Below, piece after piece: positions 36,458 to 44,378 of a stretch of 64,000 nt of DNA. Location: the NCBI RefSeq assembly GCF_001750685.1, contig NZ_CP017269.1, forward strand, positions 5,187,416-5,251,415, written 5' to 3'. The position numbers and the translations under genes were made by a program. The notes under the pieces were generated by a model, which saw nothing but the letters and a program-made list of their open reading frames with translations, ran no database searches and was not told the DNA's origin. Source of the stretch: Geosporobacter ferrireducens. GTDB taxonomy: Bacteria > Bacillota > Clostridia > Peptostreptococcales > Thermotaleaceae. The stretch's first letter is position 1. The number at the start of each line of letters is the position of its first letter.

Positions 36458-36732
36458 AATGAAAACATCAATATTGATACAATGTTGACAAGCAAAAAAG
36501 TCCAGTGATACTGGGCTTTTTTGTTTTGTATAGATAAAATCCATCTACTTCTAGAGGCGTTTTCACAGCGTTTTTTGCAGCATTCTCGTGTTCGTTACGC
36601 GCACCGCCTTGCAATATCCCCCACTGCCAGCCAGTTTGCTCCTGAAGGCAGTGGGGCTTTTTCTGCTTTGCAAATTCTTTGTGAACGGCGGCTTCTTGAC
36701 TAGATATTATTCGCCATACCGCATATAATTGA
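36458..36732 (+). repeat. ssrA 3' flank, copy A
   Basis: About 275 bp directly after ssrA, starting AATGAAAACATCAATATT and containing a hairpin terminator-like stretch (AGTCCAGTGATACTGGGCTTTTTT, in part) and CCCACTGCCAGCC...GGCAGTGGGGCTTTTT. It recurs at 38847-39122 with roughly 85-90 percent identity by eye. The rest of the gap up to the transposase (36733-36878) contains no gene, only the REP-like element noted separately. Confidence 0.85.
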
Positions 36733-36802
36733 ATAATCCGAAGCTGATTGCCCACCAGTTCCGGTCAAAAGTTCCAATGGTTCCGGACATGGTACCAATC
36801 CC

Positions 36803-36838
36803 TAAAGGTGACATAGGGACGGAGTTGTTGACACGCAA
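36803..36838 (+). repeat. REP-like element upstream of the transposase
   Basis: GGTGACATAGGGACGGAG and TTGACAC precede the RAYT gene; a related inverted stretch CCCCGTCCCCTTGACAC (37643-37660) follows it. GGGACGG/CCGTCCC pairs of this kind flank REP-associated transposases in clostridia. Confidence 0.55.
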
Positions 36839-36878
36839 AATACATCCATGATATAACTTATTTATAGAGGTGATTTGT

Positions 36879-37631
36879 GTGCCAAGGATAAAAAGTAAAA
36901 GTGGAATATACCATATTATTATGAGAGGAATAAATCGTCAAATTATATTTGAAGATGAGGAAGATTGTCATAAGTTCATTCAAACCTTGCAAAAATACAG
37001 GGAAATCAGTGAATATAAACTATATGCCTATTGTTTAATGGGTAACCATCTTCATTTACTGCTAATGGAAGACAAGGATCCATTGGAGACTGTGATGCGA
37101 AGAATATGCGGTAGCTATGTTTTATGGTATAACAAAAAATATGGAAGAATAGGGCCGTTATTTCAGGATCGATTCAAAAATGAGCCCGTAGAGGACGATG
37201 CATACTTTTTAACAGTCCTGAGATATATTCTTCAAAATCCTGTAAAAGCTGGCATAGTGACTAAAGTCGAAGACTATCCATGGACGAATTATACAGATTA
37301 TATTAGAAGTAAATATCAGACGGATACGGACTTGGGCCTTAATATTTTAAATGTAGATAGAGCACAAGCTGTAAGGAAATTTGTCGATTTTATTGATAAA
37401 GATAACGATGATAAATGTCTAGAAATAAAAGAAAACCGTCAAATAACGGATAATGATGCTATAAAAATAATTAAGAATCTTTGTAAGGTTGAGCGGGGGT
37501 CAGATTTACAAATGGTTGATGTAGATAAAAGAAATACATATATAAAAGAATTAAAGGAAGGGTATGGCCTATCAGTTAGACAAATTGAAAGATTCACAGG
37601 AATTAATAGAGGCATTATTCAAAGATTGTAG
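36879..37631 (+). CDS. REP-associated tyrosine transposase (IS200/Y1 type)
   Basis: A 250-residue single-strand transposase of the Y1_Tnp superfamily, RAYT branch. The N-terminus PRIKSKSGIYHIIMRGINRQ, the metal-binding HUH motif GNHLHLLL (His57, His59) and the tyrosine-helix segment VLRYILQNPVKAG are intact, followed by a C-terminal helix-turn-helix-like end (GLSVRQIERFTGINRGIIQ). Start GTG 36879 follows AGAGGTGAT. It lies between the ssrA flank and an ssrA/intron fragment and is flanked by GGGACGG-type repeats, its likely substrate. It appears full length and may be active. Confidence 0.85.
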   Translation: MPRIKSKSGIYHIIMRGINRQIIFEDEEDCHKFIQTLQKYREISEYKLYAYCLMGNHLHLLLMEDKDPLETVMRRICGSYVLWYNKKYGRIGPLFQDRFKNEPVEDDAYFLTVLRYILQNPVKAGIVTKVEDYPWTNYTDYIRSKYQTDTDLGLNILNVDRAQAVRKFVDFIDKDNDDKCLEIKENRQITDNDAIKIIKNLCKVERGSDLQMVDVDKRNTYIKELKEGYGLSVRQIERFTGINRGIIQRL

Positions 37632-37685
37632 CGTGACGGAAACCCCGTCCCCTTGACACACTTTGACACCAGGGAAATACCAAGG

Positions 37686-37832
37686 GGGTGTCTCGACCCA
37701 AAAGAGTCGCCTTGAAGTGTGAATTGTAAGTGAAAATCTGGCTTGACGGATGAAACCGTAACGTTAAAACGACGGCAATGCCAATGGATATGTGGGGAAA
37801 ACCACAGATCTGTACCGACTTACAGACATTCA
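37686..37832 (+). pseudogene. ssrA/group I intron fragment
   Basis: GGGTGTCTCGAC (matching ssrA 35996-36007) is fused to about 135 bp matching the 5' half of the ssrA intron (36138-36275, roughly 80-85 percent by eye). The core 3' part, the tag and both tmRNA ends are missing, so it cannot be functional. The junction sits in a shared CGAYYCAA stretch present both inside ssrA (tctCGACTCAA) and at the intron start (ttCGATTCAA). Confidence 0.8.
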
Positions 37833-37919
37833 CATAAATCTTTTATAAGATTTTAAATTTTTAAGAATAATCTTTTTTTATTATTATAGTGCAGGTATAA
37901 TAATACTAGGGTGATAAAT

Positions 37920-38210
37920 ATGATGAAAAATAAGTTAATCGAAGAAAAAAGAAAAGATATTATTAGATTAGCCTTAAATCGTGGAGCAAAAACAATACGA
38001 ATTTTTGGATCAGTAGCTAGAGGTGAAGACAATGATAAAAGTGATATAGATTTCTTGGTTAGCTTTGAAGAAGAGAGAAGTCTGTTTGATTTAATAGCTT
38101 TGAAGAATGATCTTGAGGACTTACTAGAAAGACCAGTTGATGTTGTAACAGAGAATGCCTTGCACTGGAATATAAGAGAACAGGTAATGAGAGAGGTTGT
38201 AGAGATATGA
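37920..38210 (+). CDS. mntA: MntA-type antitoxin nucleotidyltransferase
   Basis: A 96-residue minimal nucleotidyltransferase with the family motif FGSVARGEDNDKSDIDFLV (about 28-46; GSxARG...SDID). In MntA/HepT (type VII) systems such a protein adenylylates and so silences the HEPN toxin encoded next to it. The start is ATG 37920 or 37923 behind TAGGGTGAT. Its last codons overlap the start of hepT by 4 bp (ATGA), the standard arrangement. Confidence 0.85.
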   Translation: MMKNKLIEEKRKDIIRLALNRGAKTIRIFGSVARGEDNDKSDIDFLVSFEEERSLFDLIALKNDLEDLLERPVDVVTENALHWNIREQVMREVVEI

Positions 38211-38554
38211 GAGATGATAAAACATACCTGCTACATATTCTTGAATGCATAACAAATATTGAGGATTATACTAAACAAGGTAAAGAAGAATTTATGTATT
38301 CACGATTGATTCAAGATGCAGCTATAAGGAATCTAGAAATTATTGGAGAAGCAACAAAAAAGATAACTCCTGATTTGAGAGATAGTTATCCACTTGTGCC
38401 ATGGCGAGAGATGGCAGGGTTAAGGGATATATTAATTCATGATTATTTTGGAGTAGATCTGAAAATTGTTTGGAATGTTATAGAAAAAGAACTATCAGGT
38501 ATTAAAGAAGAGATAAAGCATATATTAGATGATTACTCTTTGAACCATAAATAG
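38207..38554 (+). CDS. hepT: HepT-type HEPN toxin (DUF86)
   Basis: A 115-residue HEPN RNase of the DUF86 family. The catalytic signature R-x4-H-x-Y is present as RDILIHDYFGV (about 83-93), and IRNLEIIGEATKKI is the usual preceding helix. The gene overlaps mntA by 4 bp and is intact, so the pair is probably a live toxin-antitoxin system sitting between ssrA fragments, where it may help keep the block in the chromosome (inference). Confidence 0.88.
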   Translation: MRDDKTYLLHILECITNIEDYTKQGKEEFMYSRLIQDAAIRNLEIIGEATKKITPDLRDSYPLVPWREMAGLRDILIHDYFGVDLKIVWNVIEKELSGIKEEIKHILDDYSLNHK

Positions 38555-38728
38555 CAAAGATAATAAAACAGGTTACTTCGCTAATACAAAGTAGAATCAT
38601 GGATTTGTTTGTCATGACTAGACTACAGTAACAAATCCAGAAGAGTGTGCATGTTCGTATGTTGTAAAATAAAAGGTGAAAAATGAACTTTCTAGTGAAG
38701 ATAGAATCTGTGTTTAATTGGTAAATAT

Positions 38729-38846
38729 ACGCAAATGAAAATTACCCTTTAGCAGCTTAATATAGCTGCTCATCCTGCCCAGACTGCCTACGGCTTGGAA
38801 CCAGAACTTAGTAGGGAAGTGCGCTGAGGGTTTCTCGCCTCCACCA
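38729..38846 (+). pseudogene. ssrA pseudogene with internal deletion
   Basis: Begins in the tag region (ACGCAAATGAAAATTAC..; the tag would read ANENYPLAA), keeps the stop and the following hairpin, loses a few bases near 38802, and then jumps from GAGGGTTTCTCG straight to CCTCCACCA, deleting pseudoknots, the 5' part of the T-arm and the whole intron. The jump is between TCTCG and CCTCG. No 5' half exists. The 170 bases before it (38555-38728) hold nothing I recognise. Confidence 0.85.
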
Positions 38847-39122
38847 AATGAAAACGTCAATATTTAAACAATGCTGACGAGCCGAAAAGTCCAGTGATAC
38901 TGGGCTTTTTTTGCTTTTTATAGATAAAATCCTTCTGCATCCGGAGGCGTTTTCACGGCGTTTTTTTGCATCATTTTCGTGTTCGTTACGCGCACCTCCT
39001 TGCAATATCCCCCACTGCCAGCCAGTTTGCTCCTGAAGGCAGTGGGGCTTTTTCTGCTTTGTAAATTCTTTGTGAACTGCGGCTTCTTGACTTTATATTA
39101 TTTGTCATGACGTATATAATAA
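38847..39122 (+). repeat. ssrA 3' flank, copy B
   Basis: Second copy of the 275-bp ssrA downstream region (compare 36458-36732), including AATGAAAACGTCAATATT, the CCAGTGATACTGGG hairpin and GGCAGTGGGGCTTTTTC. Together with the adjacent ssrA pseudogene it shows that the tmRNA locus was duplicated. Confidence 0.85.
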
Positions 39123-39152
39123 ATGAAAGATTGTTCTTTAAGAGGGAAAACA

Positions 39153-39314
39153 GTGGACTATATTACACCGAAGGAGGCTTCCGTGAAGTGGGCACTCCGA
39201 ACGCTGCATCCAAAAACTGTGAGAGGAAGGCCATATAGACGGAATAGTTCGATTCGACAAGGTTCGGACTATCCCGAAAAACCCAAAGGTGCACGACTCA
39301 GGTTAAATAAATGA
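39153..39314 (+). pseudogene. degenerate excisionase-like HTH gene
   Basis: Frame 0 begins VDYITPKEASVKW, the usual start of a small MerR-like HTH protein of clostridial mobile elements, and ends PKGARLRLNK. The middle is shifted +1: IQKL-stop-EEGHIDGIVRF and KVRTIPKNPK (39208-39288) are the expected family continuation (IQKLCEEGRIDG..RFG..WAIPKN). Two compensating frameshifts and a TGA where Cys is expected kill the gene. Confidence 0.75.
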
Positions 39315-39315
39315 C

Positions 39316-39348
39316 TGTTAGATTGATGTTAGATTGGTAATGTATTTT
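39316..39348 (+). promoter_or_regulatory. module 1 operator-promoter before the response regulator
   Basis: TGTTAG (39316), N5, TGTTAG (39327), N10, TATTTT (39343-39348). The same geometry occurs before the module 1 lipoprotein. OmpR-type regulators typically bind 11-bp tandem repeats, so autoregulation is inferred. Confidence 0.7.
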
Positions 39349-39365
39349 AATATTGAGGTGATTTT

Positions 39366-40031
39366 ATGGATATTCAAATATTAGTCGTTGAAGACGATGA
39401 AAGTATCAATGATATGGTTAAAAAGTTTCTGGTGGCAGAGGGCTACAGTGTGGACACTTGCTTCGACGGAGATGAAGCGTTGGAACAACTTTACAAAAAA
39501 AATTATCAGCTTGTAATCCTTGATATTATGCTGCCCGGTACAAATGGACAAGAACTCTTGAAGGAGCTTCGTAAAATTCATGATATTCCAGTTTTGATGA
39601 TGACCGCTTTAGACGATGCTGATAACCAAATACGAGCTTTTAATAATGAGGCTGATGATTACGTCACTAAACCTTTTACTATGCAAATTCTGATGAAGCG
39701 AGTAGAGGCGCTCTTGCGCCGCAGCGGATCGCTTAAAAAAGAAATTAGCATGGGAAAACTTACGTTATATCCGTTATCATATAAGGCTGAGTATAACGGA
39801 AGGGATTTAGGGCTTACGCCGAAAGAATTTGATATTTTATTTTTATTGACACAGAACAAAGGGGATATAATCCCCCATGAAACGTTGATAACAAAAATAT
39901 GGGGCTACGATTTTGACGGCAATGAAGGAATTATTCATGCCAGTATGAAACGGTTACGGGATAAACTTCCGGTTAATATGATTAAGACGGTTAAAGGTGT
40001 AGGATATTGTTTGGAGGAAAATGAAAAGTGA
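39366..40031 (+). CDS. OmpR-family response regulator, module 1
   Basis: A 221-residue two-component regulator: receiver domain with acidic pocket ED10-11, phosphoacceptor Asp53 (VILDIML) and Lys102 (YVTKPF), then an OmpR/PhoB winged-helix DNA-binding domain (about 130-220, LTPKEFDILFLL and VKGVGYCLE). It overlaps the sensor kinase gene by 4 bp. The TGTTAG tandem repeats before it and before the downstream lipoprotein gene are its likely targets. The signal is unknown. Confidence 0.92.
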   Translation: MDIQILVVEDDESINDMVKKFLVAEGYSVDTCFDGDEALEQLYKKNYQLVILDIMLPGTNGQELLKELRKIHDIPVLMMTALDDADNQIRAFNNEADDYVTKPFTMQILMKRVEALLRRSGSLKKEISMGKLTLYPLSYKAEYNGRDLGLTPKEFDILFLLTQNKGDIIPHETLITKIWGYDFDGNEGIIHASMKRLRDKLPVNMIKTVKGVGYCLEENEK

Positions 40032-41191
40032 AAAGAGAAAATGGACTTGGAATATTCGGAAAGATTTTCATTTATACTCTGCTTCTTCTTGTATTGATTA
40101 TTACCACTCTCGTTTTATTTTTTGGAGGGCAAACAAATCTGATAATAGAAAGAAGTCAAACATATTTACTTGAAAGGTCGTTATTAGACCAAAATGATCA
40201 AATTGACGTTCCGCGCTTAATAGATGGAAAAGCATTTGAGCCTGCAAAGGATATATCAGATCTGTATGCGGACTTTGTCACTAAAACGATTATAGCAATT
40301 ACTATTTTATTAATTTTCAGCGTTTTTGCAGCGGCACTCTTCGCACGCAGCATGGCAGCTCCTATCAAAAAATTAGCGGCAGATACCACAAAAATGTCAA
40401 AATTAGAGTTTGTAGCTCCGCCTGCGACCCGTCATGACGAAATCGGTCAACTTGCAGGTGATGTTTATAAAATGTATGAAACATTAAAATTAGAAATAGA
40501 GCGGGAAAAGGAAATGGAAGAAAACCAAAGATATTTCTTTTCTGCAGTTTCCCATGAGTTAAAAACACCAATTGCCGCCGCCAGCAGTATATTAGAAGGT
40601 ATGTTAGCGAATGTGGTAAAGCCCTCGGAATACCCTGAATATTTAAAGAAATGTCTAAATATGATGGCCTTGCAAAGAAAATTAATATCAGAAATATTGG
40701 AAATCGTCCGGTTGGACGATAAAAAAATAGATCCTAAACTTGAAGATGTTAATCTGAAAGCTGTCATTCAATCTGTTCTGTCGGTTCATGAACCGTTGGC
40801 CGATACAAAGATGCAAATAATTACGGTTTCTGTCCCCGATACACTTACATGTATTCTTGATCAAAATTTATTCAGCCGAGCATTATCCAATATCCTTATA
40901 AACGCTGTTCAGAATACACCGGAACAAGGGCATATCCGCATATGGTGTGAAGAACAGGATAACCAGACTATACGGCTGTATATACTAAACTCGAACGCAC
41001 ATGTAGATGAAAAGAGTCTTCCAAAGTTATACGAGCCCTTTTATCGTATAGACAAGACTAGGAATAGAGGTCAAAGTCGCAGCGGATTGGGATTAACGAT
41101 TGTAAAGAAATCATTGGATTCCATGAAAATACCTTTTGCGATTGAGAACAACGGCGATGATGTTGTGTTTTGGATGGATTTGATTTTGTAG
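40028..41191 (+). CDS. sensor histidine kinase, module 1
   Basis: A 387-residue membrane kinase: helices at about 14-34 and 85-106 enclose a small extracellular domain of about 50 residues, followed by HAMP (about 106-160), HisKA with phosphorylated His176 (FFSAVSHELKTP) and HATPase with N box NILINAVQNTP and G box GLGLTIVKKSL. It phosphorylates the regulator encoded just upstream. The small sensory domain fits envelope-stress or membrane-signal kinases rather than a solute receptor. A terminator follows. Confidence 0.9.
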   Translation: MKRENGLGIFGKIFIYTLLLLVLIITTLVLFFGGQTNLIIERSQTYLLERSLLDQNDQIDVPRLIDGKAFEPAKDISDLYADFVTKTIIAITILLIFSVFAAALFARSMAAPIKKLAADTTKMSKLEFVAPPATRHDEIGQLAGDVYKMYETLKLEIEREKEMEENQRYFFSAVSHELKTPIAAASSILEGMLANVVKPSEYPEYLKKCLNMMALQRKLISEILEIVRLDDKKIDPKLEDVNLKAVIQSVLSVHEPLADTKMQIITVSVPDTLTCILDQNLFSRALSNILINAVQNTPEQGHIRIWCEEQDNQTIRLYILNSNAHVDEKSLPKLYEPFYRIDKTRNRGQSRSGLGLTIVKKSLDSMKIPFAIENNGDDVVFWMDLIL

Positions 41192-41215
41192 CCGTCAAGA
41201 ATTATAATCAACAAT

Positions 41216-41246
41216 TACCGGCAGAAAAACTGCCGGTATCTTTTTT
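41216..41246 (+). terminator. terminator after module 1 kinase
   Basis: TACCGGCAG/CTGCCGGTA with a 5-base loop, then TTTTTT. Confidence 0.9.
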
Positions 41247-41262
41247 AAAAATAAACTGTGTT

Positions 41263-41295
41263 TGTTAGATCGGTGTTAGAGATGGGTGTTATTCT
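41263..41295 (+). promoter_or_regulatory. module 1 operator-promoter before the lipoprotein
   Basis: TGTTAG (41263), N5, TGTTAG (41274), N10, TATTCT (41290-41295); identical spacing to the operator before the module 1 regulator. Confidence 0.72.
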
Positions 41296-41332
41296 TTAGT
41301 AGAAGTAAATAAAAAATGAAGGAGCGAATAAT

Positions 41333-42463
41333 ATGAACAACTTAAAAAAGAAAAGGAGTCCCCTCATACTCCTCATCACTATTTGCATGACATTAAGTCT
41401 GCTTACGGCCTGTGGGCAAGGCAGCGGCATTTTTGTCAACAAGGAATTCTCTGAAACAGATATGTTGACAATCAACAAAACAGCCGTCGATTTTGAAAAC
41501 AGTATGATGCTCAAATCGGCGGGATTTGGATTGCAGTTGACACCTGAAATCTCAGAATTGAACAAAGCTGGAAAAACTTCTTTCGGCGTTATGCCCGGGT
41601 ATGGAATTACGCTTCGCTTTAATCCTAACAATTTATCAGAGCTGATAAGAGAAGCACAGCTTAAAGATGATGCTCCAACCCCGGAGGAAATGCAAAAAAT
41701 CGTGTCGGAAAACGCCCCTGCTTTATATTCCATTATGCGTATTCCCTCAAAGGACGACATGGCCGCTGAAATATTGCAGGAGGTTAAAGACACTTATTCC
41801 CATGTAGACATTATCACAGTCCGAGGAAATGATACCTATTATTTTGCATACAACGATGATTTTTCCAGCTTTGCGCTAAATGAAACGGATAAGGCTGATG
41901 TGGATTTACTTGCTGCACAATTCGATGCACTGAAAAATAGTATTTGTATGTTTCCTCTTGGTAAGGATGATTTTGGAGGCTACGAGCCACCGACTATTTC
42001 GAGTGATATCAACATGAATGATTTTAGTGCAGCAACACTGGACGGCAGCATCTTTACCAACGATGACTTAGCAAAATACGACCTTACAATGGTAAATATT
42101 TGGACAACATGGTGTACTTATTGTATAGAAGAAATGCCTGACTTGCAGAAACTATATTCCGATATGTTGCCCGACAATGTAAACTTAATAACGATTTGCG
42201 GTGATGCGAAGGAGGAACCTGAGCTTTCGAGGAAAATTATGGAGAGGATAGAATGTACTTTTAAAACACTCGTTCCTGATGAAAAACTTCAAAAATCCTT
42301 ACTTAATGAAGTGCAAGCTTTTCCCACAACAATTTTTGTTGACAGCGAAGGGAATATTGTCGGTGACCCACAAATGGGCGCGCCATCGGCTGATGGAAAA
42401 GTAGCAGATGCGTATTTGAAATTGATTAACGAACGCTTGCGTATGGTGGTGAATGGTCAATGA
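41333..42463 (+). CDS. TlpA-like thioredoxin-fold lipoprotein, module 1
   Basis: A 376-residue exported lipoprotein: signal peptide with lipobox LLTAC (Cys27), a 200-residue N-terminal domain that I do not recognise (contains YYFAYNDDFSSFAL), and a C-terminal TlpA/ResA-type thioredoxin domain with active site WCTYC (Cys261, Cys264) and the cis-Pro in VQAFPTTIFVD. It should act outside the membrane on disulfides or other thiol substrates. WCTYC is unusual; the module 2 paralogue has the standard WCGPC. The stop overlaps the start of the small CxxC protein gene by 4 bp (ATGA). Confidence 0.88.
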   Translation: MNNLKKKRSPLILLITICMTLSLLTACGQGSGIFVNKEFSETDMLTINKTAVDFENSMMLKSAGFGLQLTPEISELNKAGKTSFGVMPGYGITLRFNPNNLSELIREAQLKDDAPTPEEMQKIVSENAPALYSIMRIPSKDDMAAEILQEVKDTYSHVDIITVRGNDTYYFAYNDDFSSFALNETDKADVDLLAAQFDALKNSICMFPLGKDDFGGYEPPTISSDINMNDFSAATLDGSIFTNDDLAKYDLTMVNIWTTWCTYCIEEMPDLQKLYSDMLPDNVNLITICGDAKEEPELSRKIMERIECTFKTLVPDEKLQKSLLNEVQAFPTTIFVDSEGNIVGDPQMGAPSADGKVADAYLKLINERLRMVVNGQ

Positions 42464-42615
42464 AAAAGTTTGTGCAGATAATGACGTCCTATGGCAAATA
42501 CGCACTACTGGCCATTTCTGTTTCATTCATTGCCGCAGGATTACTCCGGGAAGAACATCTTGTTGTGTTGAAAAAAGCGGTCAAGATATGCCTTGAATGT
42601 ATAGGGGTGGGTTGA
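42460..42615 (+). CDS. CD1871A-type small CxxC membrane protein, module 1
   Basis: A 51-residue protein: one membrane helix (about 12-29), LLREEHLVVLKKAVKICLEC and a CLEC motif near the C-terminus. It fits the small CD1871A CxxC family known from clostridial mobile elements. It starts at ATG 42460 overlapping the lipoprotein stop and ends 4 bp before the polyferredoxin gene, so the three proteins are translationally coupled. Function is unknown; the redox-active pair between a TlpA protein and a polyferredoxin suggests an electron-transfer step. Confidence 0.8.
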   Translation: MKKFVQIMTSYGKYALLAISVSFIAAGLLREEHLVVLKKAVKICLECIGVG

Positions 42616-42619
42616 ATAT

Positions 42620-43603
42620 ATGAAAATAATAGATTTCCTTAAAAGTCGCCCTTTTATTCAGGCAATAGCCTCTGTCGTTACGAACGCGAATATCGGAGGT
42701 TTCTTAACAGGAAAGATTTGGAAAGGCAACAGCAAAATCGTGTGTGTGCCGGGGTTAAACTGCTACTCCTGCCCAGGCGCACTGGGGGCGTGCCCCATAG
42801 GGGCATTACAAGCAGTATTAGGTGGAAACAAGCATAATTTCTCTTTCTATGTTATCGGAATACTCATACTATTTGGCGTTGTGTTTGGACGCTTGATTTG
42901 CGGGTTTTTATGCCTGTTCGGTTTTATTCAGGATTTACTGTATAGAATTCCAGTACCTAAATTCAAAATTCCCCAAAGGATGGATAGACCACTGCGCGGA
43001 TTTAAATATATAGTTCTGATAGTGCCGGTGATTACATTGCCGATTCTTCTGACAAATCAGTTTGGAATAGCCTCACCGTACTTTTGTCAATGGATTTGTC
43101 CGGCTGGAACGCTTCAAGGAGGCATACCGCTTGTTATAAAAAATGAGAGCTTGCGTAATATGTTAGGCTTTCTGTGGAGTTGGAAGATGAGTATACTCAC
43201 TTTCATAGTAGTTGCATCAATTCTCACATATCGCCCGTTCTGCAAATATATTTGTCCATTAGGTGCTGTTTATTCATTATTTAATCGGTTCAGCTTTTAC
43301 CAAATGCACGTTGACAAGTCAAAGTGTAACGGCTGTATGATTTGCGAAAAAAAATGTAAAATGAACGTGGAAATTACAAAAAACATCAATTCGTTAGAAT
43401 GTATTCGTTGTAACGACTGCAAAGGCGTATGCAAAGGAGGTGCGATTACCTCGAAATTTTGTTTAAAAGAAAAGAAAAATGAAGTTGACGAAGTACCTCA
43501 TATATGTAAATGCGTTATCATAGTCACCCACTCAAAGAAAGTTTCTTCTGTCGCTGATGAGGTATGGGGTATGAAAGACGGAAATCTAACGAATGTTAAG
43601 TGA
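42620..43603 (+). CDS. membrane 4Fe-4S polyferredoxin fused to an ABC-ATPase tail, module 1
   Basis: A 327-residue protein. Residues 1-290 are a NapH/CcoG-like membrane iron-sulfur protein: cysteine cluster VPGLNCYSCPGALGACPIG (Cys48, 51, 58), about five helices, FCQWICPAG and RPFCKYICPLGA pairs, and a C-terminal double cluster CNGCMICEKKCKM and CIRCNDCKGVC. From about residue 298 the sequence abruptly becomes CVIIVTHSKKVSSVADEVWG and continues to the end; 27 consecutive residues are identical to the C-terminus of the ABC ATPase at 49396-50070 (H-loop His included). This tail does not belong to the family and marks a deletion. The iron-sulfur part looks complete. Confidence 0.87.
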   Translation: MKIIDFLKSRPFIQAIASVVTNANIGGFLTGKIWKGNSKIVCVPGLNCYSCPGALGACPIGALQAVLGGNKHNFSFYVIGILILFGVVFGRLICGFLCLFGFIQDLLYRIPVPKFKIPQRMDRPLRGFKYIVLIVPVITLPILLTNQFGIASPYFCQWICPAGTLQGGIPLVIKNESLRNMLGFLWSWKMSILTFIVVASILTYRPFCKYICPLGAVYSLFNRFSFYQMHVDKSKCNGCMICEKKCKMNVEITKNINSLECIRCNDCKGVCKGGAITSKFCLKEKKNEVDEVPHICKCVIIVTHSKKVSSVADEVWGMKDGNLTNVK

Positions 43604-43635
43604 TTCATCGTAGATGAATGAAATATAAAAGAAAA

Positions 43636-43668
43636 CAAACGAAAAACTAACATTCCTTTTGATATAAT
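43636..43668 (+). promoter_or_regulatory. module 2 operator-promoter before the response regulator
   Basis: CAAACG (43636), N5, CTAACA (43647), N10, TATAAT (43663-43668). Confidence 0.72.
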
Positions 43669-43700
43669 ATAAAAAATGAATAATATACAGAGGTGTTTTT

Positions 43701-44378
43701 ATGAAAATATTGCTTGTTGAAGATGAAGAAATGCTTTCAGCTATTATAGCGAAGGGACTGCGTAAGGTAGGCTATGCGGTTGATACGGTATTTGATGGCG
43801 AAGAAGCCTTAGAATATTACGAAATCCATGAGTACGATATTATCATTTTAGACTTGAATATCCCGAAAATAGATGGCTTGAACGTATTGCGGACAATTCG
43901 TAAAAAAGATACAGATACAAAGATATTAATTCTATCTGCAAGAACGAAAGTTGATGAGAGAATTCTTGGACTGGATGAAGGTGCAAACGATTATCTTATT
44001 AAGCCTTTCGATTTTGGAGAATTAGAAGCAAGAATCAGAAATTTACTGCGCCGAAATTTTTCAGGGACTCCGACAACAATTATGCTAGATAATTTTATCA
44101 TTGACACAAATGCTAAAAGGGTAATCTGTGATAACAATGTATTGAATTTGACACGAAAAGAATATAGTATTTTTGAGTACCTTATTTTGAACAAGAATAA
44201 AATTATCAGTGCGGAACAATTAGTGGAACATATATGGGATAGTGAGTTCGATCCTTTTTCAAATACCCTGCGTTACCATATTCATACACTAAAAAAGAAG
44301 CTGTCTGACTTCAGCAATGAAGAAGTAATAAAAACAATCCGTGGTCAAGGTTATATCATAGAGGAGGCGCAAGAATGA
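43701..44378 (+). CDS. OmpR-family response regulator, module 2
   Basis: A 225-residue regulator: receiver with Glu-Asp pocket (LLVEDEE), phosphoacceptor Asp51 (IILDLNI), Lys101 (YLIKPF), and an OmpR winged helix (LTRKEYSIFEYLI, IRGQGYIIEE). It overlaps the following kinase gene by 4 bp. It is clearly diverged from the module 1 regulator. CTAAC(G/A) tandem repeats lie before it, before the module 2 lipoprotein and before the FtsX-type permease, which defines a likely regulon. Confidence 0.92.
   Translation: MKILLVEDEEMLSAIIAKGLRKVGYAVDTVFDGEEALEYYEIHEYDIIILDLNIPKIDGLNVLRTIRKKDTDTKILILSARTKVDERILGLDEGANDYLIKPFDFGELEARIRNLLRRNFSGTPTTIMLDNFIIDTNAKRVICDNNVLNLTRKEYSIFEYLILNKNKIISAEQLVEHIWDSEFDPFSNTLRYHIHTLKKKLSDFSNEEVIKTIRGQGYIIEEAQE

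Noticed and set aside
36458..39122. CRISPR array or satellite repeat near ssrA
   Set aside because: Repeats are long, few and unevenly spaced; they are duplicated ssrA flank and intron pieces, not a regular array.
39123..39314. 63-residue ORF treated as an intact small protein
   Set aside because: The middle makes sense only in the +1 frame with a stop, so it is a frameshifted HTH pseudogene.
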